A stretch of 64,000 bases of DNA from contig CALUNE010000005.1 of assembly GCA_944321945.1 (NCBI GenBank), forward strand, positions 1-64,000. The letters run 5' to 3'. Each line of letters begins with the position of its first letter. Position 1 is the stretch's first letter. This DNA comes from an uncultured Alistipes sp. GTDB taxonomy: Bacteria > Bacteroidota > Bacteroidia > Bacteroidales > Rikenellaceae. This document shows, piece by piece, positions 17,968 through 25,490 of the stretch. The notes below the pieces were generated by a model that was given only the letters and a program-made list of their open reading frames with translations, did no database searches and was not told the origin of the DNA. The translations under genes and the position numbers were made by a program.

Positions 17968-18012
17968 TCCGAAAATGCTATCTTTGACCGGTGAAACAAC
18001 AAGAATCGAATC

Positions 18013-19962
18013 ATGGCAGAGCATCTTCATGAACAGGGCCATGCCGGCGAACGGCATGCCGGCAAAGGCCTGCGGGCGAGAATTCTCCTCATTGCGGTTA
18101 CGGCTCTGCTGCTGGCGGGAGCCGTCCTGGTTGAGAGGTATGGCGGGCTTTCGACCCTGCAGCTGTTGGCGGTTTATCTGGTACCGTATCTGTTGGTGGG
18201 GTACGGTACGCTCAGGAAGGCGTGCGAAGGCATCGCAAGGGGCGATCTGTTCAACGAGCATTTTTTGATGTCGCTGGCCACGATCGGAGCCCTTTGCATC
18301 GGATTCCTGCCCGGCGCCGAGACGGAGTTCCCCGAAGCGGTCTTCGTGATGCTCTTCTTCCAGGTGGGCGAACTCTTCGAAGACTACGCCGAGGGCAAGA
18401 GCCGCGACAGCATCTCGCATCTGATGGAGATCCGTCCGGATACGGCCCGTGTGGAACGCGACGGGCAGATCGTCACCGTATCGCCCGAAGCGGTGCGGGT
18501 CGGCGAGGTCATCGTGATCTGGCCGGGCGAAAAGGTGCCGCTCGACGGCCGGGTCATCGAGGGCGCCACGTCGCTGAATACCGTCGCATTGACGGGTGAA
18601 AGCATGCCCCGCGAGGCGGGAGTGGACGATGAGGTGATATCGGGCTGCATCAATCTTTCGGGCGTGATCCGCGTGCGGACGACCCGGAGCTTCGGCGAAA
18701 GCACCGTATCGAAGATCATCGGACTGATCGAGCATGCCGACGCCAGAAAGTCGCGCAGCGAATCGTTCATCACCCGTTTTGCACGGATCTATACTCCGAT
18801 CGTGGTCATTGCCGCCCTGCTGCTGGCCTTCGTGCCGCCGCTCTTTGCGTCGGGGGCCTATGTCGGGGCTTTTCCGACGTGGCTCCAGCGGGCGTTGATC
18901 TTTCTGGTCGTATCGTGCCCCTGTGCGCTGGTGGTCAGTGTCCCGCTGACCTTCTTCGGCGGGCTGGGCGGCGCCTCGCGTCGGGGAATCCTCATCAAGG
19001 GCAGCAGCTACATGGATACCCTGACGAAGGTGGGAACCGTCGTTTTCGACAAGACCGGCACGCTGACCTGCGGCGAATTTGCCGTGGAGGCCGTCCATCC
19101 GGATGATTTCAACGAGAACGAACTGCTGCATCTGGCCGCCCACGTCGAGCATTTTTCGACCCACCCGATCGGTGAGGCGCTGCGTTCGGCCTTTCCCAAT
19201 GAGGGCATCGACGGCTGTCGGGTCACGGAGGTCGAGGAGATTGCCGGTCAGGGTATTGAGGCCACGGTCGAGGGGCGGCGTGTCTGTGTGGGCAACCGCA
19301 AGATGATGGAACGCCTGGGGGTTCGGTGGCACGACTGTCCTTGCGTCGGGACGATTATCCACGTGGCCGTGGACGGGCGCTATGCGGGTCATGTCGTCAT
19401 CAACGACCGCATCAGGGAGGACAGTGCGGAGGCGATTGCGGCACTTGGCCGCCTGGGTATCCGCCGGACGGTCATGCTGACCGGCGACCGGAAGGAGGTG
19501 GCTGCCGACGTGGCTGCAAAATTGGGGATCGACCTTTTCCGGGCCGAGTTGCTGCCCGGCGGCAAGGTGGACGAGGTGGAGCGGCTGCTTGCGGACCAAC
19601 CGGCCGACGAGCGGCTGGCATTCGTCGGTGACGGAATCAACGACGCTCCGGTGCTGAAGCGTGCCGACGTGGGAATCGCCATGGGCGGGCTCGGGAGCGA
19701 TGCGGCCATCGAGGCGGCCGACATCGTGCTGATGGACGATCGGCCGTCGAAAATTGCCCTTGCGATCGGGATTGCCCGCCGTACGATCCGCATTGCCCGC
19801 GAGAACGTCTGGTTTGCCATCGGCATCAAGATGGCCATTCTCGTGTTGGCGGCCGTGGGGCTCGGGACGATGTGGATGGCCGTGTTTGCCGATGTGGGGG
19901 TGACCGTACTGGCGGTGCTGAACGCCATGCGGGCGTTGCGGGTTCCCGACGGTCGGTTTTGA
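18013..19962 (+). CDS. heavy-metal P-type ATPase, Zn/Cd/Pb type
   Basis: A 649-residue P1B ATPase. Motifs: transmembrane metal site CPC at residues 302-304 in SCPCALVVSVP, phosphorylation site DKTGT (Asp346), the HP motif in FSTHPIGEAL, TGDRKEV, and the hinge GDGINDAPVL. The CPC-x4-SxP signature, the Lys in the penultimate helix (GIKMAILV) and FADVGVTV in the last one define the P1B-2 group that exports Zn, Cd or Pb. There is no N-terminal CxxC domain; a short His-bearing tail (HLHEQGHAGERHAGK) stands in its place. Control by the divergent Fur-family protein is likely. Confidence 0.9.
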   Translation: MAEHLHEQGHAGERHAGKGLRARILLIAVTALLLAGAVLVERYGGLSTLQLLAVYLVPYLLVGYGTLRKACEGIARGDLFNEHFLMSLATIGALCIGFLPGAETEFPEAVFVMLFFQVGELFEDYAEGKSRDSISHLMEIRPDTARVERDGQIVTVSPEAVRVGEVIVIWPGEKVPLDGRVIEGATSLNTVALTGESMPREAGVDDEVISGCINLSGVIRVRTTRSFGESTVSKIIGLIEHADARKSRSESFITRFARIYTPIVVIAALLLAFVPPLFASGAYVGAFPTWLQRALIFLVVSCPCALVVSVPLTFFGGLGGASRRGILIKGSSYMDTLTKVGTVVFDKTGTLTCGEFAVEAVHPDDFNENELLHLAAHVEHFSTHPIGEALRSAFPNEGIDGCRVTEVEEIAGQGIEATVEGRRVCVGNRKMMERLGVRWHDCPCVGTIIHVAVDGRYAGHVVINDRIREDSAEAIAALGRLGIRRTVMLTGDRKEVAADVAAKLGIDLFRAELLPGGKVDEVERLLADQPADERLAFVGDGINDAPVLKRADVGIAMGGLGSDAAIEAADIVLMDDRPSKIALAIGIARRTIRIARENVWFAIGIKMAILVLAAVGLGTMWMAVFADVGVTVLAVLNAMRALRVPDGRF

Positions 19963-20001
19963 GCCGTGGTGCCGGCGGCCATCCGCTTCCGCGGGTGCCG
20001 G

Positions 20002-20736
20002 TCAGATTTCCGCGAAGAGATCGAGTTGATGCAGCAGCGTGAAAAGGAAGAATCCGCCGATGATCAGGCAGAGAATCACCAGCAGGCTGTTCAGCACCCG
20101 GACCGAGGGTTTCGTGGCTTTGCCTTCATGGGCCTGGATATACTCCCGGAAGAAGAGGTAGAGGGCCGGGACGATGCTGCATGCCATCAGATAGTCCTCC
20201 GGGATGCCGAAGAAGTAGACCTTCGACAGCCCGATCAGGGCCCAGTGGCAGAGGAACATGGCCAGTACGATGTTGATGCGCTCGGAGAAGGCCAGCATCA
20301 CGCCGATGGTGAAGACCGCCACCGAGCAGGGCATCACCGGTGAGGTGATCTCCGGGAAGGTGCGACCCAGTGCCAGCGAGCAGAGCGGGTAGAGGAACGG
20401 CATGGCGAAGAGGACCCGGGCGAAGGTCGTGTGATGGCCGGTTCGTTCGAGGGAGGCGTGCTTGACGGCGAGGTCATAGAGCCAGATGCAGCCCATGATG
20501 GCCCAGAACAGCGCCTGGGGGCTGTGATACTGGCGGGGTTCGCAGTAGACGAGGAAGTAGACTCCGGCAATCCAGAAGTTGAGCGCGGCCATGTAGAGTT
20601 TCATGGCGATCCGCACGCCGCGCGACGGGCGTTTGACGAGCAGCGTCGTGAGCAGCACGCCGATGGCGGTCAGCACCAGTTGGGCGGGCCACGTGGCGGC
20701 GTTGTAGGCGGCTATCGTATTCCAGAAGGTTTCCAT
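20002..20736 (-). CDS. DUF6064-like integral membrane protein
   Basis: A 244-residue protein with about seven to eight hydrophobic helices spread over its whole length and no catalytic motif I recognise. The pattern resembles the uncharacterised DUF6064 membrane family, from memory. It is convergent with the ATPase gene and ends the minus-strand ThrE gene set, with only 9 bases separating it from the upstream gene, so co-transcription is likely. Function unknown. Confidence 0.6.
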   Translation of the reverse strand: METFWNTIAAYNAATWPAQLVLTAIGVLLTTLLVKRPSRGVRIAMKLYMAALNFWIAGVYFLVYCEPRQYHSPQALFWAIMGCIWLYDLAVKHASLERTGHHTTFARVLFAMPFLYPLCSLALGRTFPEITSPVMPCSVAVFTIGVMLAFSERINIVLAMFLCHWALIGLSKVYFFGIPEDYLMACSIVPALYLFFREYIQAHEGKATKPSVRVLNSLLVILCLIIGGFFLFTLLHQLDLFAEI

Positions 20737-20745
20737 TTCGAGGCT

Positions 20746-21315
20746 TTATTCCGACGGATTTTCCGGTTTTTGCATCTGGGCGGGCTCCGCTTTGCGGGCG
20801 GGGTCGGTCTGGGTGGTATGCACGGGTCTTCGGCGGCGGGTCAGCGAGAAGGCCTGGTGGTTGAAGACGAAGATCGGCAGCGTGGCGCCGGCGGCCAGCA
20901 GGGCGATGACGCTCAGCGATACGGTGGCATTCAGGAAGAAGAGCTGCATGTACTGCATGCCCTGGCCGGGGTCGTTGAGCGACTGCAGGAACATGATCAG
21001 CGAAAAGACGGTCTTGTAGGCGTAGATGCCGGGGACCATGGGCAGCAGGGCCGGGATGTAGAGGACCGTCATCGGGCAGCGGACTCCGCGACCGAGCCAG
21101 AGGCTTCCGAATCCGATGAGCATGGCTGCGCAGAGCGAGGCCGAGGCGATGTCGACCTCGGCGTAGGTCATCAGACAGAAGCGCAGGGCGTGGCCGACGG
21201 CGGCCAGCAGGGCGATGCGCGGGAAGGCCCGCATCGGGGGGTCCGAGATGGCACCGAATCCGATGGCGGCCACGGCTGCGAAGAGCCCGTCGAGAAGGAT
21301 GTCCAGGGCGATCAT
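20746..21315 (-). CDS. threonine/serine exporter small subunit (ThrE C-terminal type)
   Basis: A 189-residue membrane protein from the ATG at 21313-21315, which overlaps the preceding stop by ATGA. It has about five helices and the family-like stretch VLYIPALLPMVPGIYAYKTVF (about residues 80-100), typical of the ThrE_2 half. With the upstream gene it forms a split ThrE, which in corynebacteria is a single polypeptide that exports threonine and serine. A hydrophilic C-terminal tail is present. A longer open frame upstream is ignored because it overlaps the partner extensively. Confidence 0.8.
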   Translation of the reverse strand: MIALDILLDGLFAAVAAIGFGAISDPPMRAFPRIALLAAVGHALRFCLMTYAEVDIASASLCAAMLIGFGSLWLGRGVRCPMTVLYIPALLPMVPGIYAYKTVFSLIMFLQSLNDPGQGMQYMQLFFLNATVSLSVIALLAAGATLPIFVFNHQAFSLTRRRRPVHTTQTDPARKAEPAQMQKPENPSE

Positions 21316-22079
21316 AGCAGCGAATCTTTGACCATGAGAAGCGTTGCGGCCAGCCCGATGGCGATGCAGATGATCAGCAGCAGGGCGTTGATCAGGCGGC
21401 TGCAGCCGATCAGGATGTGGCCTTCGACGATGTCGATGACGCCGTTGATGAGCGGCACGCCGGGGACCAGATAGAGGACGCTTGTTGCCAGAGCCGTTTC
21501 GGCCGTGCAGTCGAAACGCAGGGCCACCGAGGCGCACAGCGAGGCCATGAAGGCCGAGATGATGAAGATCAGGAAGTGGTTGACGCCGTGGGCCTGCATG
21601 CGCTGCTTGGCGGCATAACCGACGAGTGTCGAGGTGAAGACGATGGCCATGGCGGTCCAGTCGCCGCCGAACAACCGGCAGAACGAGGCGTTGGCCAGTC
21701 CGACGGTCAGCAGCACGAAGATCGGGTCGATCAGCGGTTTGGCGGTGAGCTCATCGTATCGGCGGCGGATTTCGGCCAGCGGGAGGTGGTCGTCGAGGGC
21801 GTCCCAGCTCAGGGCGCTCAGGTCGGAGTTGCGTTCGAAACTGATCGGCAGTGAGGGGATCCGCACCACGCGGGTGATGGCTTCGCCCGATTCGTCGTCG
21901 CGCACGGTGAGGATCGTGCTGCGCTGGAAGCTCGACAGCTGGACGTCGACCCCGAGCGATTGACCGATTCGCTGCGAGTTCCGGATGGCGCGCGAGGTAT
22001 GGACGCCCGATCCGAGCAGATAGGTCGCATATTCGGCGATGAAGTCGAGGATTTCGGTCAGTTCGTGCCTGGTTTTCAT
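21312..22079 (-). CDS. threonine/serine exporter large subunit (ThrE N-terminal type)
   Basis: A 255-residue protein with the ThrE/DUF1212 layout. The soluble N-terminal half (about residues 1-115: EILDFIAEYATYLLGSGVHT) is followed by about five helices, including ATSVLYLVPGVPLINGVID with its conserved Pro-Gly-Pro. It is translationally coupled to the small subunit through an ATGA overlap. A TAAATTTG -7 box is on the minus strand at 22088-22095, just before the start. Substrates threonine and serine are inferred from the family. Confidence 0.85.
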   Translation of the reverse strand: MKTRHELTEILDFIAEYATYLLGSGVHTSRAIRNSQRIGQSLGVDVQLSSFQRSTILTVRDDESGEAITRVVRIPSLPISFERNSDLSALSWDALDDHLPLAEIRRRYDELTAKPLIDPIFVLLTVGLANASFCRLFGGDWTAMAIVFTSTLVGYAAKQRMQAHGVNHFLIFIISAFMASLCASVALRFDCTAETALATSVLYLVPGVPLINGVIDIVEGHILIGCSRLINALLLIICIAIGLAATLLMVKDSLL

Positions 22080-22129
22080 AATTGTGACAAATTTAATGTT
22101 TTTCGCTCAAACCGATACCGTTGGCAGCG

Positions 22130-22167
22130 AAAAAAATACCGCCGTTCCACGCGAAGGGAAACGGCGG
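22130..22167 (-). terminator. intrinsic terminator of the nrdD-nrdG operon
   Basis: On the minus strand, CCGCCGTT (22160-22167) pairs with AACGGCGG (22139-22146), and the stem is followed by TATTTTTTT. It lies about 100 bases after the nrdG stop and before the ThrE promoter. Confidence 0.8.
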
Positions 22168-22184
22168 AGTGCGGGACGTTCGGC

Positions 22185-22261
22185 GGGAGCCGGAAAGGGG
22201 GGTCGTATGGCAGACGACACATTGGGGTTGTACTAATCTCTTGGCAGACTTTCCGGCTCCC
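22185..22261 (-). other. long inverted repeat, possible structured RNA
   Basis: A perfect 13-base inverted repeat (22185-22197 with 22249-22261; GGGAGCCGGAAAG arms) encloses 51 bases that contain a smaller GTCGT/ACGAC hairpin. It lies between the nrdG stop and the terminator, so it would be in the nrdDG 3' untranslated region. I do not recognise the structure. Confidence 0.5.
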
Positions 22262-22268
22262 GGGAACT

Positions 22269-22739
22269 TCAGATGGCGCGTCGTCGGAAACGGGCGGTGA
22301 TGTCGGTCATCCGTCCGCCGTCGATGCGGTAGAGACGCTGGTTGGTTGTGGGCGAGGTGAGCGGGCCGCAGGCTTCGATCCAGGGACCGAGTTTCACGTA
22401 GTCGAACGCCTCGGGGGACACCCCTTCGGGCAGCCGCTCCCGGCCCGAGTACCATCCCACGTGCAGCCGGGGCCACGTGCGGTGCACCCAACGGGCCAGC
22501 CGTTCCACCTCCTCCGGTGCGGCGTCGCCGCCCATGAAGCAGACGCAGGTGACCGTGCGGCCGTAGCGGTCGAGCAGGGCGGCGAGCTCCCGTTCGTCGA
22601 GTTCCCGCCCCGCATCGCGCTGCAGATGGGGGCTGTGACACCCCGGGCAGCGGTTCGGACAGCCCGTGAGGTTGATGGCCAGGGTCGTCTCGTCGGGGAT
22701 CTCGGCGAAGACGATGTCGAAGTTATGATAGCGCAGCAT
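22269..22739 (-). CDS. nrdG: anaerobic ribonucleotide reductase activating protein
   Basis: A 156-residue radical-SAM protein of normal NrdG length. The [4Fe-4S] motif is CPNRCPGC (CxxxCxxC, about residues 27-34) and a SAM-binding glycine stretch is present (FMGGDA). It uses SAM to create the glycyl radical in NrdD. The gene overlaps the end of nrdD by 17 bases, indicating coupled expression from the riboswitch-controlled operon. Confidence 0.92.
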   Translation of the reverse strand: MLRYHNFDIVFAEIPDETTLAINLTGCPNRCPGCHSPHLQRDAGRELDERELAALLDRYGRTVTCVCFMGGDAAPEEVERLARWVHRTWPRLHVGWYSGRERLPEGVSPEAFDYVKLGPWIEACGPLTSPTTNQRLYRIDGGRMTDITARFRRRAI

Positions 22740-24837
22740 CGGACTGGGGTTTGTGGGCGTAAAAGCGGCGCGAGGCCTCCTGCTGACGTGCCGCCGAGAA
22801 GTTCGAGACGCGTTTCATGTAGCCGATCACGCGCGTGAGGTAGTCCAGATCGGTCGAGTGGCACTCGGGACATTCGTGCAGATAGCGCTTGTCGATGTGC
22901 CCGCAGTGGTTGCAGACCGTGTTCGGGATGTTGAACGTGAAGTAGTTGCATCCCTCCTGTGCCGCCACGCGCAGCAACTGCCGGTACTGTTCCTTCGAGA
23001 GATGCTCCTCGAGATTCATGTGCAGGGCCGAGCCGCCGGTCAGGTGTTCGATGTATCGGCGGCCGTGGAGGCGGAACTTGTCGACGATGTTCAGCGAGGG
23101 ATCCTCGACGGCGTAGAAGTAGGAGTTGTAGCAGTCGCGCGGCACGGCGTAACCGTCCTCGCGGTCCCACTTGGCGTGTTTCACGCCGACGTTCTCCGCC
23201 GGGATCATCTCACAGTTGAACATCAGCTCCTTCGAGCGGTATTTGCGGTTGTAGCGTTCGATGAGCCCCAGCACCTCCTCGACGAAGGCGGCATAGCGGT
23301 CGTTGTCGTCGATGGGGATGCCGAGGAATTCGGCCGCCTCGACCAGTCCGTTGATGCCGATGGTCAGGTACTGCCGCGAGAGGTTGATGTACCCGGCGTC
23401 GAACAGCGGAAGCATCCCTTTGGCCTGCAGCTCCTTGAGGTTTTCGTTGTAGGCCGTCTGGACCTTGTGGGTGAGGTCGACGACCTCTTCGAGCATCGTC
23501 AGGTAGTGCATGCCGTTTCGGGCGGCATGCTGGATGCAGCGGTTGAGGTTGATCGTCAGCACGCTCTTCGAACCGGTCGAGACGCCGCCGGCTCCGAGCG
23601 TGTAGCTGAATCCGTTGTCCTGGATCTCGTTGCGCAGGCGGCAGCACGACGAGAGCGAATCGGCGTTGTCGCTCAGGTAGGTGAAGAACGAATGGCCCTC
23701 GGCATACATTTGTGCGGTGAAATCGCCCCACTCGGGATCCATCACGTCGCCCTCTTTCGAGAGCAGGGCCATCGTCTCGACGGGAAAGGTCAGCACGGTG
23801 CGCGTGCGTTCGCGGTTGAACCACCGCATGAAGCGTTTCTGCAGCCACGAGAGCGATTCCCAGTGCGGGGCGGATCCGTCCGGGAAACGGAACTCGCCGA
23901 ACAGCGACTCGAAGTAGTAGCGGTCGTAGTAGGCGATGTTCCAGAAGACGGCCTGGAAGTTGCGCGCCCCGGTGGGCTGGTTGATCGAGTAGACGATCTG
24001 TTCGAAGCAGTCGGTGATGACCTTGTCCAGCGTGCGCTGCTTGCGCGAGAGGTCGACCACGCGGTCGGCGTGCAGGTAGTACTCTTCGCCGTACTCCTGT
24101 TCGATGAAGTAGTTCATGTACATGAGGAATTCGGGCGTGGCGCAGGCTCCCGACAGCATCGACGAGACGATGAAGACCATGTTGACGAATCCGCCGCAGA
24201 ACGATTTGAGGTTGGTCGGGCGCGTCGAGTTTCCGCCGATGGAGATCGTCCCGCCGAGCAGCCACGGATACATCGTGATCGAGGCGCAGTAGTTGGCCAT
24301 CGACGTCTCGTCGTTCTTGTAGATGAAGTGGTTATTGAGCAGGTGGAGGTACTTGTCTGCGAGTTCCCGGCCGTACATTTCGCGGATGCGGTCGGTGAGC
24401 AGGCGGCGGTTCAGGCGGATGAAGTTCTGCTTGGGCAGTTCTCCGATCAGCGTGGCGATGTTCTTGTTTTCGACGTTGGCGTTGGCGTCGTATTTCGACC
24501 CCGTGGCGGGGTTCGAAGCGGCGCAGTAGTCGGTCAGGAAGCGGAGTTTTTCGCGTTCTTCGCGATCCTCGGTGTGGCGCTGGCGGTAGAGCATGTAGCT
24601 TTTGGCCACGGCGAAGTAGTGTTCGGCCATCAGGGCCACCTCGACCTGGTTCTGGATCTCCTCGACCGACATGCCGTCGGCGACGTGGACGCGGCTGAGG
24701 ATCGAGGTGAGATCGTCGTCGGTGGCGTATCCGCCCACTGCGAGAAAGGCCTTGCTGACGGCGCGTTTGATCTTTTCGACGGAGAAGGCCTCGCGTTTTC
24801 CGTCGCGCTTGACGATGTAGAGTTCCGAAATGCCCAT
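22723..24837 (-). CDS. nrdD: anaerobic (class III) ribonucleoside-triphosphate reductase
   Basis: A 704-residue protein starting at ATG 24835-24837 (MGISELYIVKRDGKREAF). An N-terminal ATP-cone allosteric domain (about residues 1-95) precedes the glycyl-radical barrel. The C-terminus carries the zinc site CNHC ... CPEC and the glycyl loop RVIGYM with radical Gly672. It reduces ribonucleotides to deoxyribonucleotides in anaerobic growth, activated by NrdG. The open frame extends further upstream, but that part is a GC-rich leader, not protein. Expression is probably shut off by cobalamin through the riboswitch in its leader. Confidence 0.93.
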   Translation of the reverse strand: MGISELYIVKRDGKREAFSVEKIKRAVSKAFLAVGGYATDDDLTSILSRVHVADGMSVEEIQNQVEVALMAEHYFAVAKSYMLYRQRHTEDREEREKLRFLTDYCAASNPATGSKYDANANVENKNIATLIGELPKQNFIRLNRRLLTDRIREMYGRELADKYLHLLNNHFIYKNDETSMANYCASITMYPWLLGGTISIGGNSTRPTNLKSFCGGFVNMVFIVSSMLSGACATPEFLMYMNYFIEQEYGEEYYLHADRVVDLSRKQRTLDKVITDCFEQIVYSINQPTGARNFQAVFWNIAYYDRYYFESLFGEFRFPDGSAPHWESLSWLQKRFMRWFNRERTRTVLTFPVETMALLSKEGDVMDPEWGDFTAQMYAEGHSFFTYLSDNADSLSSCCRLRNEIQDNGFSYTLGAGGVSTGSKSVLTINLNRCIQHAARNGMHYLTMLEEVVDLTHKVQTAYNENLKELQAKGMLPLFDAGYINLSRQYLTIGINGLVEAAEFLGIPIDDNDRYAAFVEEVLGLIERYNRKYRSKELMFNCEMIPAENVGVKHAKWDREDGYAVPRDCYNSYFYAVEDPSLNIVDKFRLHGRRYIEHLTGGSALHMNLEEHLSKEQYRQLLRVAAQEGCNYFTFNIPNTVCNHCGHIDKRYLHECPECHSTDLDYLTRVIGYMKRVSNFSAARQQEASRRFYAHKPQSDAALS

Positions 24838-25027
24838 AATGGTTCCAGTGTAATTGGTTTGCACGGGTTGTAACGTCGTCTTCCGGGGCGGGGGTGCAGT
24901 CCGGGCGGACCGCTTCGGCGGCCGGCACGGCAGGCTGCGACGCGACGTCGCATCCGGGAAACGGTATGTTTGTTTCAGTAAAAAAGTTGCGGCGTCACCC
25001 CACGTCCCGAGGGTTTCGTCCTGTCCG

Positions 25028-25199
25028 GCAAGGCAGGTCTTCTGACTCGCTCCCGCCGCACGCCTTCCCGTTCCTTGTTGGAACAGTGGCAAAGAGTGTG
25101 CAGCCTTTTGCGGAGCTTACAGCTACGGGCATAGTCCCTGATTCACACAGGAGTTCCCTTTTGATCCCCGGGCCGGCAGCCGCCGGCTGGGAACCTTGC
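25028..25199 (-). promoter_or_regulatory. cobalamin riboswitch upstream of nrdD
   Basis: The minus-strand RNA has the diagnostic 3' box GAGTCAGAAGACCTGCC (25032-25048), closing P1 arms GCAAGG/CCTTGC (25194-25199 with 25028-25033) and the GCCACTG/GGGAA-type core. The -7 box TATCTTTG at 25207-25214 places the transcript start near 25200, just before P1. The 190 bases between the aptamer and nrdD (24838-25027) are the expression platform; I could not identify a clear terminator there. Confidence 0.9.
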
Positions 25200-25214
25200 T
25201 CGGGAACAAAGATA

Positions 25215-25490
25215 GAAAGAGTTTCCGGGCGGGCAAGCCCCGGACCGGAATTTTAATGAACAAAATATGAACATTGCCGATACGAGGCTCTCCGGAGGGG
25301 GAAGTTTGCCGAACTGCCGGCCGGTTTGTCCGCGGCGTCAGCCTGCCGGCCGATATGCCGGCGTTGCGCGCGTTGGCCGGGAGGTCCGGATGCCGCCTCC
25401 TCGCACGCCCCAGTCTTCTTCTCTCCGCTTGAGATAAAACCTGCCGGGGATTGCCGCAATCCGAAGAAAATTTCCTACCTTTGCCGCGGT
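25215..25490. promoter_or_regulatory. divergent promoter region between nrdD and the GT39 gene
   Basis: There is no gene here. A plus-strand -7 box TACCTTTG at 25476-25483 is followed by the GT39 ATG after only seven bases, so the mRNA should be leaderless or almost so. The remainder shows no recognisable signal. Confidence 0.55.

Noticed and set aside
22241-22261. GGCAGACTTTCCGG resembles the 3' end of a cobalamin riboswitch
   Set aside because: It differs from GGCAGGTCTTCTGACTC in key positions, no B12 core is present, and it forms one arm of a different inverted repeat.
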